Counted from the first letter of the stretch, positions 1 to 11,477 are shown. The stretch is DNA of 64,000 nt from Laccaria trichodermophora (GCA_018417955.1 JACTVC010000031.1:248001-312000), one strand, 5' to 3'. The notes: a model not told the origin generated them from the sequence alone. Numbers and translations are program-made.

Positions 1-2183
1 TGTATGCCGGTAGAGGCAGGTATTGTATGTGTTTTCTTGGACGTACTAATGTAGAGTTTATATCAGTACAAGGTTTACGACCTTATACTAAGTTATAGAC
101 GCGGCCCGTTGGGGTGTGGCTCGCAGTTCTCATTTAATATCCACGTGGCTTTATCACGCTCGGCCGAAGTCAACAAACTTTCCAAGACGATTCTGGTGAG
201 CATTGGATATACATATGTCAAAGAAAGCCCTTTCACTTTTACATATCAATGCTCCCTTCATTGGTTAAGATATTGCCCCTTTCACGAATCACGCAATCCA
301 CATTGACCCGCTCCAGAGATTTTCACTACTCACAATTTCGGAGTCCTACCTCGCATAGACTCAGCAAGCCCAACGCACCATCGCGCATTCAACTCATTTC
401 GTCCGAATCCGTCTTTGTCATTCCGATCTGGGCGTGATCCCTCTTTTTTTTCAAACGCGAAGGTTTGGGCGGTGCTGCAGCTGATTGATGTAAGGTGGCA
501 GTTTATCAACGGGTAAGTCATTTTATCGAGTCTACTCAATTTCCTGAGTTACATTCCAACTGGGCCTGAAGATGAAACTCTCACCTCTCAGATCTCAACT
601 TTCTGTATCTTCTGGACGCATATTAGAGAGCGCACCATGCCGCGGCACGCACAGACAAGTTGAAGTAACCCGGGTGTGTACCACCACCGTAGATATACCA
701 AACATAATGCACAACGACCTGTTATCCAGATATTAATAAAGGCAGGGCATGAGAATATCGGTCACCATCCTTCACCATCACCCGCCGGAGGATCAGGGAC
801 GTCCATTGTCCATAATACCTTAACGCCGTTCAAGTACCCCAAGGGATGACAGTACCTTGGTTTCACTCCAGATAGTAACTTCTTACCAGGGCTGTCAACA
901 GGGACATCTCTACCTATTCCATGGGTACGCGTCTGTACGCATGGAATCACTTTTGGGAAGCCGTTCATTAACTCGGATCTTCAGGTCAACCCGGATAGTA
1001 GTACGAGCCTCATCCCTCGGAAGAATATTCCCTCCCACCCATCGCGCTAGGAAATATTCCATCGTTTTGACGGGGATATTCCTCGTCGCTTGCGTTCTCT
1101 CCGTGGTCAGTCCGCTTTTTACGGGGGGGGAGAAGAGTTGGAATAATCAATCCACGACGTCAAATGCGATTATTCTTAGAGGAGCCGTCATGGACGGAGG
1201 TGTGCTTACGCCCTCCTAACAGCTCGAAATTTTCATTGATCCCTAATTTTTTTTCTTAGCTAATTTGATGGGCGATACCGTTCTCGTTCTCTTCCCGCTC
1301 ACTTTTTTTATAGAAGATCAGGTTGCCAAGGGGGAAGAGGGTAGTCCTCGCAGTGTTCTCATCCAGCACCTTGAGTTCACTCTCAGCCCTCATTTTTACC
1401 ATCATGGCGTTCAGTGGGATCGAACTCGAACCACAGCTGAACGCCGTCACAGCAGGGTTTAGGACACATTGAGGTAAGGTGCATCTCAATTCAAGATTCC
1501 CTGATTTTTTTCAAGCCATACCCGTATGCAACGTCGCCACGGTGTGTACCAACTTGTACCGGCATACTCGGAACAGGGACAATCGATTCGTTGAGTCGAC
1601 GGAGAAGACTCTCACGACATGTCCGACGGTACGGTTAATGGGGAGGAGTTTCTCAGATATGTTGGGGGGAGCTGTTGAGAGTCGTAGGGGTTACGACATG
1701 ATGGTCGGTCTAAGGATGAAAGGTGGGATTTTGAACAAGATGCGGGTCTTGTGAATGGAGATAGGACTGAGGCGGATGAAAATTTGGAGAAAGATACATA
1801 GCACGAGGGCAACACAATTCCCGTGGTGCAAAAGCTGTGAATATTTATTGGGACAAAGAAGCGACTATCAAAAAAGACTGCAGTAACAGTACTCCCTAGC
1901 TCCAAAACAAATGGACAATTGTTGTAAAAAAATAAAAGCAACCACATTTTACATAAACCAACTCGCATCACCAATTCGAAATCAAATAACACGGAATCCC
2001 TAAATTCAACCAAAACTGAGGAAAAAACGCCCAATGAACGATTGCTTTGAAAAATAAGCCAGCAAAATCTTGAAAAAACTCGTATCGCCAATCTAGAGTC
2101 GAAAACACTCTTGGTTCAAACTTCATCTGCCTATGAAAAAGACAAATTAAAAACACTATCTACCCACACACAGAAAACTCACC
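1..2183. other. No supportable gene
   Basis: Several short open frames exist on both strands, the longest around 857-1219 (+) and 1612-2091 (-). None shows a recognisable domain, a convincing ATG context, or a plausible set of introns. The 1612-2091 frame is hydrophobic only because of T-rich minus-strand sequence. I see no RNA gene or clear repeat here. The right end is the 3' flank of the small secreted-protein gene that follows. Confidence 0.5.
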
Positions 2184-2348
2184 TCAATGGTCTTCGCATA
2201 TGTTGCATGAACATGCCGGATCCCATACCTTTCCCGATTTGCCGCATTGAGTCCACGCCGCGGCTGGCGTGTAGTCTCGATTTGGCGGGGCAGCGTGAAC
2301 GGTAAGGAGCGTGGCGAGCAACAACGTGACGGAGAGTGCGAGCTTCAT
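2184..2348 (-). CDS. Small secreted Cys-containing protein (54 aa)
   Basis: A 54-residue frame starts with MKLALSVTLLLATLLTVHA, a textbook signal peptide (n-region Lys, Leu/Ala-rich core, HA-A cleavage context). The mature part is about 35 residues with four cysteines, ending CSCNICEDH. It resembles in size and leader the two other small secreted proteins in the window (45024-45275, 50524-50712), which also start MKF/L-x-LTV-LLLA. A TATAAAAG box lies about 135 bp upstream. A 5'-UTR intron is possible, with a donor in ACAGgtatgc near 2410. Function is unknown; small secreted cysteine proteins of fungi include effectors and surface proteins, but nothing here picks one. The start is the first ATG after the TATA box. 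The family link is inferred from leader and layout, not from an alignment. Confidence 0.6.
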   Translation of the reverse strand: MKLALSVTLLLATLLTVHAAPPNRDYTPAAAWTQCGKSGKVWDPACSCNICEDH

Positions 2349-2480
2349 TGTGCTAGCTGTCGTAGCGATGAGATGAGTATGACTTGAAGCGATACAACGG
2401 AGTAGGCATACCTGTTGAATAAGAGCGTTGCGGAGGATTGAGAGGGTGGATGGGTTGAGGACCCAGCGATATGCTGGTTA

Positions 2481-2489
2481 GCTTTTATA
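2481..2489 (-). promoter_or_regulatory. TATA box of the small secreted-protein gene
   Basis: Minus-strand TATAAAAGC lies about 135 bp upstream of the ATG at 2348. The two related secreted-protein genes have TATAAAAGG at a similar distance (about 85-90 bp), so the box is a shared promoter feature. Confidence 0.55.
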
Positions 2490-2570
2490 CCTTGAACATT
2501 AGCAGATCACTTAATTATGGTAGTAAATGGTAGTGAATTGTGCACTGTCTCCTATTAGGTAGTCCTGTTT

Positions 2571-4149
2571 TTACCGCGCCATCCGAACCGCGTCAGAAAA
2601 TGCTTATGTAAAGTGCGGACTTTGAAACCGCGTCGCGTCAATATTGAGGAACGCCCTCATACCTCTCGACGCGTTTAAAACTTTTTAACACCGTCTACCA
2701 CCACAAACTCCATTCGTATTTCATTAAAACCTCAACTTCAATGGATAGCAATGCTCAAACTGTTAGATTCCTCAAGAAATTGAAACCAATCCTTGAAATA
2801 ACCGAAATTCCGGCGTTTATCACACCCTTCCTGCCATCTCCATCGAGTTTTCTTCTTCCAACATCTCGAAATGACCAACATGGGTCGTTGCCTACTACAC
2901 CTCCATTTCCCGGCTCCCCATTTAACAGTCTTCGCTCCCTTGGTGGATCTTCGAGCCAACCTCAACTGATCAAACCTCCCCGAAGCGACGCGCGGAAGCT
3001 GTCATCCAAGTTCGAGAGAATGGAAACGTTTCTAAAGGACTCGGGATTCGGTTCTGTTGGCGACTTTCGAAGATTTTGTTCTACAATCCCAGCCACCTCT
3101 CTGGGGAATCTGCCAACCCTCGAGGCTCTTGTCATGCGAAAGCTGTTTCTCGTTTTCTCCAGAGAAGAAATAGTAAGATCAAGATGTCCGATATCATTTC
3201 CCTCATCTACAAGCACAAACACAGTGCGCCTTCGCCCGCTTCACCACTTTATTCTGAGCACCATGCCTTGTTCTCGCCTTCTGTCTCTCCTGCGGAAATC
3301 TTCCATGCTCGTCCGTCTTTGTTCTCATGGGCAATAAGTCTTGTTTCTGATCATGTTCACCACGAGATCTATGCACTTCAAGTTACTGCCAAGGATGACA
3401 TCACCCAGCTTCGAGCTTCGACAAATGGCCGTCGCATCATGTGGATCGTGTTAACCTGTGAGGTTCTCTATAGATTTGGTATTGCTGTTCTCTGCGAGAT
3501 ATACAAGGCTCGGGCACCTGTTTCTTGGTACCTCACCGAGTCAATGACTGCCTCCCATGGCAAGAATGGTATTGTCATTCTAAAGAAGCGACGCCCACAT
3601 CCGATATTTAACCAATCTGCATCGTCACTGAGTACTTATCTATTCTCCTAGGTTCAAGTCGGCACCATCAGCTCGTTCATTTTAACACGAAACGACTATG
3701 CAAATGGAGATCTCGCAATAGTTTTGGGTGTTTGGCATTTTGAAGCCAAGTCCCATGTCGATGTCAAGCGCGTTTAAGTACAGCTGATTTAGAAATATCG
3801 TTAGCGATACAACCGCACGCAAGGCTCTAGACTTTATGACAGGTTCGAGCCTTGCTATTTTACAAGCTTCCGTCAAGGCTCTAACTGAACGAGGGTTTCT
3901 TAACAATGTATTGATCGTGTCAAGTCCTTCAGGGTCCTGCCAGGGGGGTTGTCGAGCCATCGTTAAGTCGTCATAACGGATTCTAAACCAGTCAAGATGT
4001 ATAATATCAAATTTCACGTGTATTAGGATAGAAATGCTTGAGCTATCGCGTCGAGAGCAAAATGGCAAGGAGGTAATATTGACGCGACGTGGTTTCAAAG
4101 TCCGCACTTTACATAAGCATTTTCTGATGCGGTTCGGATGGCGCGGTAA
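2571..4149. mobile_element. TIR DNA transposon, internally deleted, with DUF6589-type gene
   Basis: Near-perfect 75-bp inverted repeats at 2571-2645 and 4075-4149 (two mismatches, both G/A) begin TTACCGCGCCATCCGAACCG and bracket 1.4 kb. A further inverted pair lies outside (2551-2564 CCTATTAGGTAGTC and 4215-4228 GACTACCTATTAGG, one mismatch). It is separated from the right repeat by about 65 bp, against 6 bp on the left, so the original ends were probably longer and the right one has taken an insertion. No convincing target-site duplication was found. The interior holds one plus-strand gene remnant whose 3' half is missing, so this copy is a non-autonomous deletion derivative. Confidence 0.75.
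2741..4074 (+). pseudogene. Truncated DUF6589-type transposon protein
   Basis: The frame starts MDSNAQTVRFLKKLKPILE. It continues as a Pro/Ser-rich stretch, the segment KFERMETFLKDSGFGSVGDF, then after a frameshift near 3065-3076 as NPSHLSGES and KIKMSDIISLIYKHKHSAPS. Later come MWIVLTCEVLYRFGIAVLC, ARAPVSWYLTESMTAS, and after 3652 SSFILTRN and LAIVLGVWHFEAKSHVDVKR. I recognise this order from Agaricomycete proteins annotated with DUF6589; the assignment is from memory. Faults visible are the frameshift, a lost intron donor near 3602 (the acceptor CTCCTAG at 3645-3651 is still present), a stop near 3774, and absence of the C-terminal half, because coding sequence runs straight into the right TIR. 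It is not functional. Confidence 0.6.
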
Positions 4150-4905
4150 ATAACAGACTTCATATATCGTGAACCAAGGTACGACTTCACATATATCGAA
4201 GTCTGTCTAGGAGAGACTACCTATTAGGCGAGAGGGTCAGCTTTGGCCGTCGTGGCATCGCCGAGCATCGCCGCGTACTAGTCGCAATGTTACAAGATGT
4301 CGGAATTGCAAGCGCACCATGTTTTTTTTTTCGCGAAACAAGGTTTTGCATTGCTCCCATTCAATTCCTTGATTGTTCCGTCAGTGATTGTAGTCTATGT
4401 GCGACGACCTTAATGTCATCTTTGGGTGGCTAATTATAATCTGAAGACCTCGCGCATTTGCCAGGGCCCCTTTCCAACCTGAGTGCCCACAAAGACCTGC
4501 ATTGTACCTTCTCTAATATCCTATTTCCTGCTTGGCGCGCTTGTTCTTTGTGAGAACTGTAGAAACTGATGAATTTTACATCTTCCCCGTCGCATATACT
4601 TATTGGGAATGGTATGTTAAGTAATTGTTCCCATCAGGAATCAGTGATCGATAAGCCATAACGGAAAACAAAAGGTACACCGCCAATTGACGGCCAGATC
4701 TCTTCCAGGTTTGGCAGAATGGTGATAGTCACACGATCAGGGGACATGTTGACAGATGGCGGTGATGTCACAGAGGCGTGGGGCAATTTACCCTGTGGGA
4801 TTAGACTCGCTAGCCAGTCGTTCTGAGGTGTTTGCCACTTGTTGTGGCTTTGTTGTGGGGTCAAACATCAGGCGGACTGCGAAAAATAAGAACACCTCAG
4901 AACGA
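4150..4905. other. Intergenic, with outer TIR fragment and a 19-bp hairpin
   Basis: No gene is supported. It contains the displaced outer repeat of the preceding element (4215-4228) and a perfect 19-bp inverted repeat, 4814-4832 (CCAGTCGTTCTGAGGTGTT) with 4891-4909. The inner arm overlaps the left end of the next TIR element. The minus frame 4634-4864 has no recognised domain. Confidence 0.5.
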
Positions 4906-5838
4906 CTGGGACAAACGAACACAGTTTGGCAGGGACCCCTGTGTGTGACGCTGACTTAGAGAAATTTCCGCAAACATTCACCCACCTCAAAACACCCGTC
5001 CGAAACATCACAAAAAAAAAAGTTTTTCTGGCTACATCTTTAGATAGCTTATTTAATTCAAATAATGTGAATACAGTAGAGTTGAAAAAATAGATTTTTT
5101 TCGACACCTTGCAAGGATTGAGGACTGCAGCTATGACGACATTTGTCTGACAACTCCAATGACTTTGTTACTCTTTCTTGTACTTGCGGGTGACCAGCTG
5201 TCCATCACTTGATTACATGCTCTCGAATAGATCCGAAGTGGTGATGAAAGTGGAAGCAATGGGATGCTTGGGAGTGCAGGGAATCTGGGACTCTTTCATG
5301 CAAATATGGTGGATCTTCTAGGTCCTCACTCAACACATTTCAGAAAGCCTGACACCAGTCTGCGCAATCCTAATTCCAATTCATTATCGTGCGAGGATAC
5401 ATGTGTGGACTGTACCGAAGGTGAAAAATCACCACCTACCATGTTCTGGCCACCATCTGAGCTGCCAGCTCCAGCAACTCTCAAACCCCTGACTAACCTG
5501 TGGCCAAGGCCTGCAACGCTCAAACCCTCAACTAATCTGGGTCCACCCCTCAAAAATCCAGTGGCGATGCCAGTTGAAGATGTTGGCAAAAGTGGTGGTG
5601 GATGAGAGGGTCGCAAGAGAGCCAGAGGGAGGCTTTAAATGAGATTGAGAGGATGGAAGGTTTTAGAAAAAACCCCTTGGTTGTGATGAAGACTCAGTGG
5701 AAGGGGTGAGTAGTGGTCGAGTCGTGCTGTCGTTGTGGTTGTACAGTACAGAGTGTGAACTTGGTGTGAAGCATGCAATTTCACTAAGTCCTGCGTCACA
5801 AAAGCGTGACCCTGCCAAAGGGTGTTCGTTTGTCCCAG
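4906..5838. mobile_element. Non-autonomous TIR element (about 0.93 kb)
   Basis: The ends are inverted copies: the left end starts CTGGGACAAACGAACA and the right end reads TGTTCGTTTGTCCCAG. Similarity continues inward for about 60 bp through TTTGGCAGGG, TGTGACGC, GACTTAG and GAAATT, with scattered differences. No clear target duplication was seen. The interior has no transposase; the plus frame 5264-5605 includes a short degenerate repeat (PATLKPLTNL / PATLKPSTNL) of unknown origin. This is probably a MITE-like derivative. Confidence 0.6.
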
Positions 5839-5902
5839 CCATTTCTTGAATGGAGCTTGCGGAGTTTGAAGAAACGGATGGTCACGAGCCTACTGTGGGA
5901 TA

Positions 5903-6001
5903 TGGCAGTTGTTCTGCACATTTAATCAGCGCACGCAACTTTCCGAGTGCGCACGCAACTTTTCCTAACACGCACACAACTTTCTTCAAGCGCACAACTT
6001 T
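5903..6001. repeat. Left terminal and subterminal repeats of the 5.68-kb element
   Basis: After the 40-bp TIR, the 12-mer GCrCrCAACTTT occurs four times in the same orientation, at 5931-5942, 5951-5962, 5972-5983 and 5990-6001. Such clusters are typical transposase-binding sites. Confidence 0.75.
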
Positions 6002-6116
6002 CGAACACTATTTCTACTGCACACGAATTTTAATTTGTACTGTCTAATTAACTGTATTAGCTATTGTAAGGGAACGGTCACAAAAATAACGTGAATCTAA
6101 TACTGGTAGCGTTGTT

Positions 6117-7163
6117 CTAGATAGCTGGGGTGTGTTGAATTGAAATTTCTTGTCGTAGTGAGGCTCTAATGGGCTCATCAGTCTGCATTTTCGTCAAGTT
6201 GGAGACGGCGTCACTGATATACTCTTCGTCCTTGAGAAAAACTTTCCGTTCCTTGATCCACACCACTGTCAATGTTTGACAAGCATCACATATGCCCGGT
6301 ATCTTGACTTTCTCCAACTCTGCGAGGATCTCATGTCCCATCAAACCTGCATCCGGATGGAGGAGGAATTTCGCAAGACCATTCCACCACTCCTTCTTCC
6401 AGGAATAATCACAGTGGAGGGGGGAGGGGCACTCTGGATCATTGATCGCCTCTGGAGGATGATAGGCAATTCCTTTTTTGAGCTCCTTGATGTGTGATTT
6501 GGTCTGGACAAGGTAGTGAAATGCAACAATCCCGATGCGTACGACGTCGTCAAGGGAGAGTGTCAGAGCTGGCAGGCTGATGAGCTGTCGGAATGCAGGT
6601 TCGATCCATTGATCAATCCGATGACGGCGGGCAAGTTCAAGCTGAAGTGCCGGGTGGAAATCAGGTCTGCCTTCAAACTCTTTGATGGCATATGTGATCC
6701 CGTCCTCGATCTCCAGGAACGTCGAGAGATCAAGGATTGCAACAAGGAATTCAGTGTCTCTTGGATATTCGCTAATAGCCTCCTCAGAAAATAAGAACAT
6801 GGATAGGGTAGAACAATTCACACCTTGGCCCACAAAGCAAGTACGTCAGCAAATGCTCGAACTTTCCTGGCGTGATATTGGTTGATGGGAGTACAAAGGG
6901 ATGGTCATCATCTTGACCATCCAGGGCACCTGATGATGTTGACAGGTCTCGCGGGAGTGAAAAAATTGTTGCAAATAGTTTAGAACACCTCGCGAGGATA
7001 CCAGTATGAAGACGATATAAGGTTGTGTTCATACGGTCTGAAGCCTATTAGGCATAGGTTAGTCAACGGCTTCAAAACATGATATAACACAATTCCGCAC
7101 TTGCAAAACGACATTTCCATCATCATAATAAAAAACTTCGTGCCTACATCGGGAGGATTCCAT
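6117..7163 (-). CDS. BTB/POZ-like protein carried by a transposon (313 aa)
   Basis: Three exons splice to an unbroken 313-residue protein: 7163-7091, 7037-6824 and 6771-6117 (introns 53 and 52 nt, GT-AG). The N-terminus (GNVVLQVRN, then TTLYRLHTGILARCSKLFAT and IFSLP) has the layout of Agaricomycete BTB proteins: a value-in-VENxLYRLH-type strand followed by the hydrophobic helix that packs the BTB core. The later part (DTEFLVAILDLSTFLEIEDG, ITYAIKEFE, ARRHRIDQWIEPAF) matches the helical C-terminal region of the same group. BTB domains mediate dimerisation and often recruit cullin-3; whether this one does is unknown. It sits antisense to, and left of, the decayed transposase inside the TIRs, so it is cargo or a component of the element. 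It is the only one of the three genes without a stop or frameshift. The domain call is from motif memory. Confidence 0.7.
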
Positions 7164-7280
7164 GACTGAATGAATTTGGCAGAGTGCCACATTGATGCGA
7201 GACCCTGAAATCTATGATCACGATGATGACATAGTTGCCTTCAATTCCTTATCTTGTCTCAATCTCCTCTCCCAACTATA

Positions 7281-9229
7281 ATGATGGATGGACTTCCCCA
7301 ATTCCCAGATCTTCCTGATCGTCAGATCAACCACCTGTGGTCACCAAATGTAATTGCGGCACACAGGATTCTCTCAGATACTTACAACCATGTGACAACC
7401 ATCCTGTGGCATGAAGATGCAGAACTGATATGATTGCGTATCCACATTGAGATGATTGAAAGACAAATCTTTCCAATCCTTTCTGCGCTTGAGGATGATG
7501 ATGAGATGCGACTTGACCAGGACTGGGTTGTACACTGTGCACATATTTTCACATGTATTGCTCTTCAACTTCAGAGGGCTGCTCTTGCATTTGAATCAAT
7601 GTAAATTTGTATTTGCTGATCAAGTGTTCTTAATCTAAGTATTATTTTTTCCACATGCCTAGAGTACACGAGAAAGTAACACGAGTAATACCAGTGGGAG
7701 AAATACAGACAGGGCGTCGTGGTCAGCCTCAAAAAACTTTTGATTGGGATTGGATGAGGGACGCAACATCTGCACGTCATAACATCTCAATAGTTGCACT
7801 TTCCAAGGCACTCAGAATCCATCGAAATACTCTTAGAAATCATCTGCGAATGCATGGCATCTATCAGAATTTTTCTGCAATCACAGAGCCAGAGATCAAT
7901 ACATTGATTAGACACCTGAAGGAGAAGAAGCCCTCAGCAGGTATTCAATACGTCATTGGACACTTCAGGCAAAATGGGATTCGAATACAACAACAACGAA
8001 TTCGAATGTCCCTCTATCGCATGAATCGGCTAGGACAAACTCTTCGGAATCAGGATGTTATCAAGCATCGAAAATACAAAGTCCCCTGACCAAATTACCT
8101 CTGGCACATGGATGGTCACCACAAACTAATTAGATGGGGAATAGTGATACATGGAATCATTGATGGTTGTTGTTGAACAGTAAGAAGTCAAAATTCTTTG
8201 CCATACTTGATTTCGATTTAATTCATGTCATATTAAATTTAGAATGTCGGAATTAGGGCAAACACAAATAATCGGGCCTCAACAGTCCTGCAACTATTCC
8301 TTGATGCAATTCTGAAGTATGGCACACCCATGAAAGGCCGTGGAGACTGGGGTGGGGAAAATATTGAAGTGGCTGTTTGGATGATAAAGTATTGAGGGCC
8401 TAACTGTGGATCATTCCTATGGGGAAGGTAATTCGCTCCAGTGGAAATTTAAGCTTGACTTTTTGATATACTGCTATTCAGTTCAACAAGAAATTCTCGA
8501 ATTGAAAGATTTTGGGTAGAAGTTGGCTCTCAAGTTGCTCGACAATGGAGAGCATTTTTCACCCGCCTGGAAAATATTCATTCTTTAGATGTAAGCAAGT
8601 CATGGCATCTGTGGCTGATCCATTTTTTATTCTTGGATGAGATTAACCATGATCTCTCAACATTTCAAGAAGAATGGAACCACCACCCTATTTCTCATCT
8701 AGGACATGACCAAAGCCCCCTTGTGAGTCTCAAAAAATCATAACAATATTATTTATGTAACCTGTATTTCAAGGATATTCGGATGCTTTCAGAATTAAAA
8801 CATGGAAAATGCAATGACATTCTACATGGTATTCATCCAGAAACACTTCACCGATATTACAGATCACAGTCCTTAGCTGGTGCAGATTCACAGAACCTGG
8901 AGGACATGATTTCGACAGACCAACAACACCAAATTCGCCATGAACCAGTCAAGGTACCTGATCACACACCTCCATTTGCTACACCAGAGGCTGCAGAAAT
9001 ATTTCTTGATGCTCTTGGAGATATAGATACTGCAGAAATTATTCCAGATGGGTTTGGTGTTGCGGAGGGAGAATGGGACATCAATGGTTATCCGGAGTCA
9101 GAAGAAATCAAGGTTGGGCAGAAGACTGTCGAAATTCAGTTACCATTCTCAATTTGGTGGCCGTGTGCTGTCTGTTGGGCCTGCACACTTGAACTTTTAG
9201 TTCACATTCAAATGGCAGAAAATCACTAG
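7281..9229 (+). pseudogene. DDE integrase-core transposase, inactivated by four TGA codons
   Basis: Exons traced: 7281-7599, about 7663-8179, 8243-8428, 8483-8720 and 8774-9229, with short GT-AG introns. The N-terminal region is helical, with an HTH-like segment (IVALSKALRIHRNTLRNHLR). The catalytic core follows: LWHMDGHHKL (Asp codon 8111-8113), GRGDWGGENIE (Asp 8345-8347) and NSRIERFWVEVG (Glu 8504-8506). Thirty-four residues separate the second Asp and the Glu, a DDE arrangement. The C-terminus contains WNHHPISHLGHDQSP and LPFSIWWPCAV. This is the integrase-core family widespread in Agaricomycete genomes. Premature TGA codons stand at 7431, 8087, 8174 and 8393. Three are most simply CGA to TGA, and 8087 lies where the family normally has Gly or Arg. 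Apart from these stops the gene is nearly complete, so inactivation is recent. Confidence 0.8.
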
Positions 9230-9373
9230 ATCTTCTTCGTTTCCAGTGCTATTTGAATGAAATCCAATGATGTGGTCAATGGTCATGTGATCAAATTTAC
9301 TTGGACAAAAGGGAAGAAAAGCTTGTATGTCCATGTCAACTACTTTCCCAACCCCGGTCCCTGAGGACAGTGA

Positions 9374-11284
9374 ATGGCTTGTGGTGCAACCAAACGCAAT
9401 GGACATGCCTGTGCCTGCACTCGATATATCAAATGTGAGAAGGACGAAAAGTGCTCGACATGTAAACACCTTCGATCCGCTCACACAGCCGAGAGCCCTC
9501 CCACGATGACCACTTCTCCTGTGAAGCTTACAGTCAGCGAAGTTCTCAATAAGTACAGAGAACACATGGATAAGCTTCAGGTGAACGCCACTGACGCTGA
9601 TGCTCGTCTTGAAGCGGGACTGGGTTTCCGCATTGACTCCGAGAAGAAGCAAAGCTCAAGACGAAAGGTTAGTAACTATGATATGTTCATGGTGCAAACG
9701 GGGCTAACCTTGACCAGAATGTGAGAGAACTGGTGCAGACCTCAGCCCCATCGTCATTGAAACGTACAAAAACAGGTGCCGTGATGGTGTTACCCTGGGG
9801 ATTGAAAGTAAGTGTTCTTGAAGCGCAAATAAATGAAAATTAAGGCTCACAATCGTAGCTTGATGGAACTTTGAAACGAGACAAGTGTCCAACAGCATCA
9901 GAGACAGAGATGTGGAGGCAAAGGGGCCTTGTTGTAGAAAAGGAACGTGGCAAGGACATCCAGTTCAGTCTGGATTGGGATGCTGGAGATATCGACAGAT
10001 GGCTCTGTGGACTGTTTCCGAAGGTTTTCCAGTGGCTCGATGCATACCTTGGGAGTCCAACTGAAGGCTCGTTCCATTGGGTCCTCTTGTTGAAAGAACA
10101 GTGCAAGCTGTTTGTGCTGGAAAGACCGGAGATGTCAGGAAAGGATCTTGTCTTGGCCTGGGGACCAGCAGGAAGAAAGTACTTGGAGTACACCATTCGT
10201 GTCAGTGAATATAGAACAAAGCTGTAAAGTTTGATCCACGTACTAATCTATGGCATGGTCACCAATAGCCACACAATGCCAAATTCCAGAATCCACTTCC
10301 CAAGACTGGGATGCCGCAATTGCGCATGCCCAATCGGGGTCTGGAAGTGATACAAACAGTGATGTGCACCAAAAACAGGATGAATGCGATGGAACAGAGG
10401 AGGAGGAAGAGGAGCTAGGGCCTCGATGAATTTTGCACCGGCGTGGGGGCAAAGGCTCTGGTGATGGTGATGAAAGTGTGGATCACAAGAAAGTTGCCAA
10501 AAACATTCAGAAGAAACCCAGGCCCGTCAGGGAGAACGATACAAGTGACTCCTCCGATTCAGACTTTCCTCGAGGCATCCTGGTGGACAAGGGGAAGGCT
10601 TGAAAGAGAAGTCCCCTTTTCGTCGAAAGTGGATCAAATTCTGGCAATGTCCAAATCATCGAAAACAACACTATGGGTATGCAAACCAGACTCCACAACA
10701 CAGTGGTGACTTACCTTACATCCACAGGAACCCAACAATCACTTCGACGTTCCAAATGTCTGTCATCTCCCATCGACAAGTGCAGATTTGAGGCAGACAG
10801 AGGCAAAGGCAAAGGAGTAAAGCGGCAGAAAGGTCCGTCAGTATACCTACTCCCCATCAGGCCGTATTGCTGATAATCTGACATCTGTGTCACAGCTGCA
10901 TCATCGTCGCCTGGGTTGGATAACGATTTTGATTGGGCATATTACGCCTCACTCGATACGGCTGATGACTCTGGTGCAATGGGATTGGCTTCAGCCCCAT
11001 TCGTTTCATTTGACCCAGAGTCATATCTGGTGACGGACACTCCACTTGCCCCAACCTTTCCTGGGCCCTCTTCGGTAACTACCTTTCCTGGACCCTCTTC
11101 GGTAGCCACTCTCCCATCTGGCATCTCTTCGACTCAGCCCAGTCCATCAGGATTACAGCGGAGTGCCCTCAGTAGCACCCTCAATACTCTGACTGCTACC
11201 TCACAGGCATCTACATCTTCACCACCAAAGAGGACAGGTTTCTCCAAAGCTCTGGAAGCCCATTATAATCCTTGGAAGTACTAA
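9374..11284 (+). pseudogene. Cys-rich partner protein of the integrase element, decayed
   Basis: It starts MACGATKRNGHACACTRYIK with a cluster of Cys/His (CGAT, HACACT, KCSTCKHLRSAH) that could bind zinc, then a conserved middle region (MWRQRGLVVEKERGKDIQFS; DWDAGDIDRWLCGLFPKVFQ; LAWGPAGRKYLE). The C-terminus is acidic then Ser/Thr/Pro-rich and ends LEAHYNPWKY. Introns are visible at 9670-9718, about 9788-9858, about 10199-10268 and further on. In-frame TGA codons stand at 10427 and 10601. I know this middle region from proteins accompanying the same integrase in mushrooms; the role is unknown, possibly a second transposition factor. It is co-oriented with the integrase about 145 bp downstream of it. 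The precise splice sites after 10200 are uncertain. Confidence 0.6.
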
Positions 11285-11477
11285 GAAATAATATTGGGGA
11301 TGGATTTTCAATGGACACAACCACTATCACAGACCACCTACATTACCACCTCTACTTACACACTCCTTTTATTATCCCTCATTCTGAAGTCTGTCTCTCC
11401 TTAAATCCTTGGTCTATGCTATTTACCCTATTACTTAGTTGACTTAATATACTTTGATGGAAAAATTGATGAAGTCA

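Noticed and set aside
857..1219. 120-residue plus-strand frame with a hydrophobic stretch
   Set aside because: A non-ATG-like context upstream, no recognised family, and no supporting intron or promoter signals.
1405..1465. tRNA-like segment (GTGGTTCGAGTTCGATCCCAC on the minus strand)
   Set aside because: The loop and stem lengths do not fit a T-arm, and no acceptor, D or anticodon arm could be paired around it.
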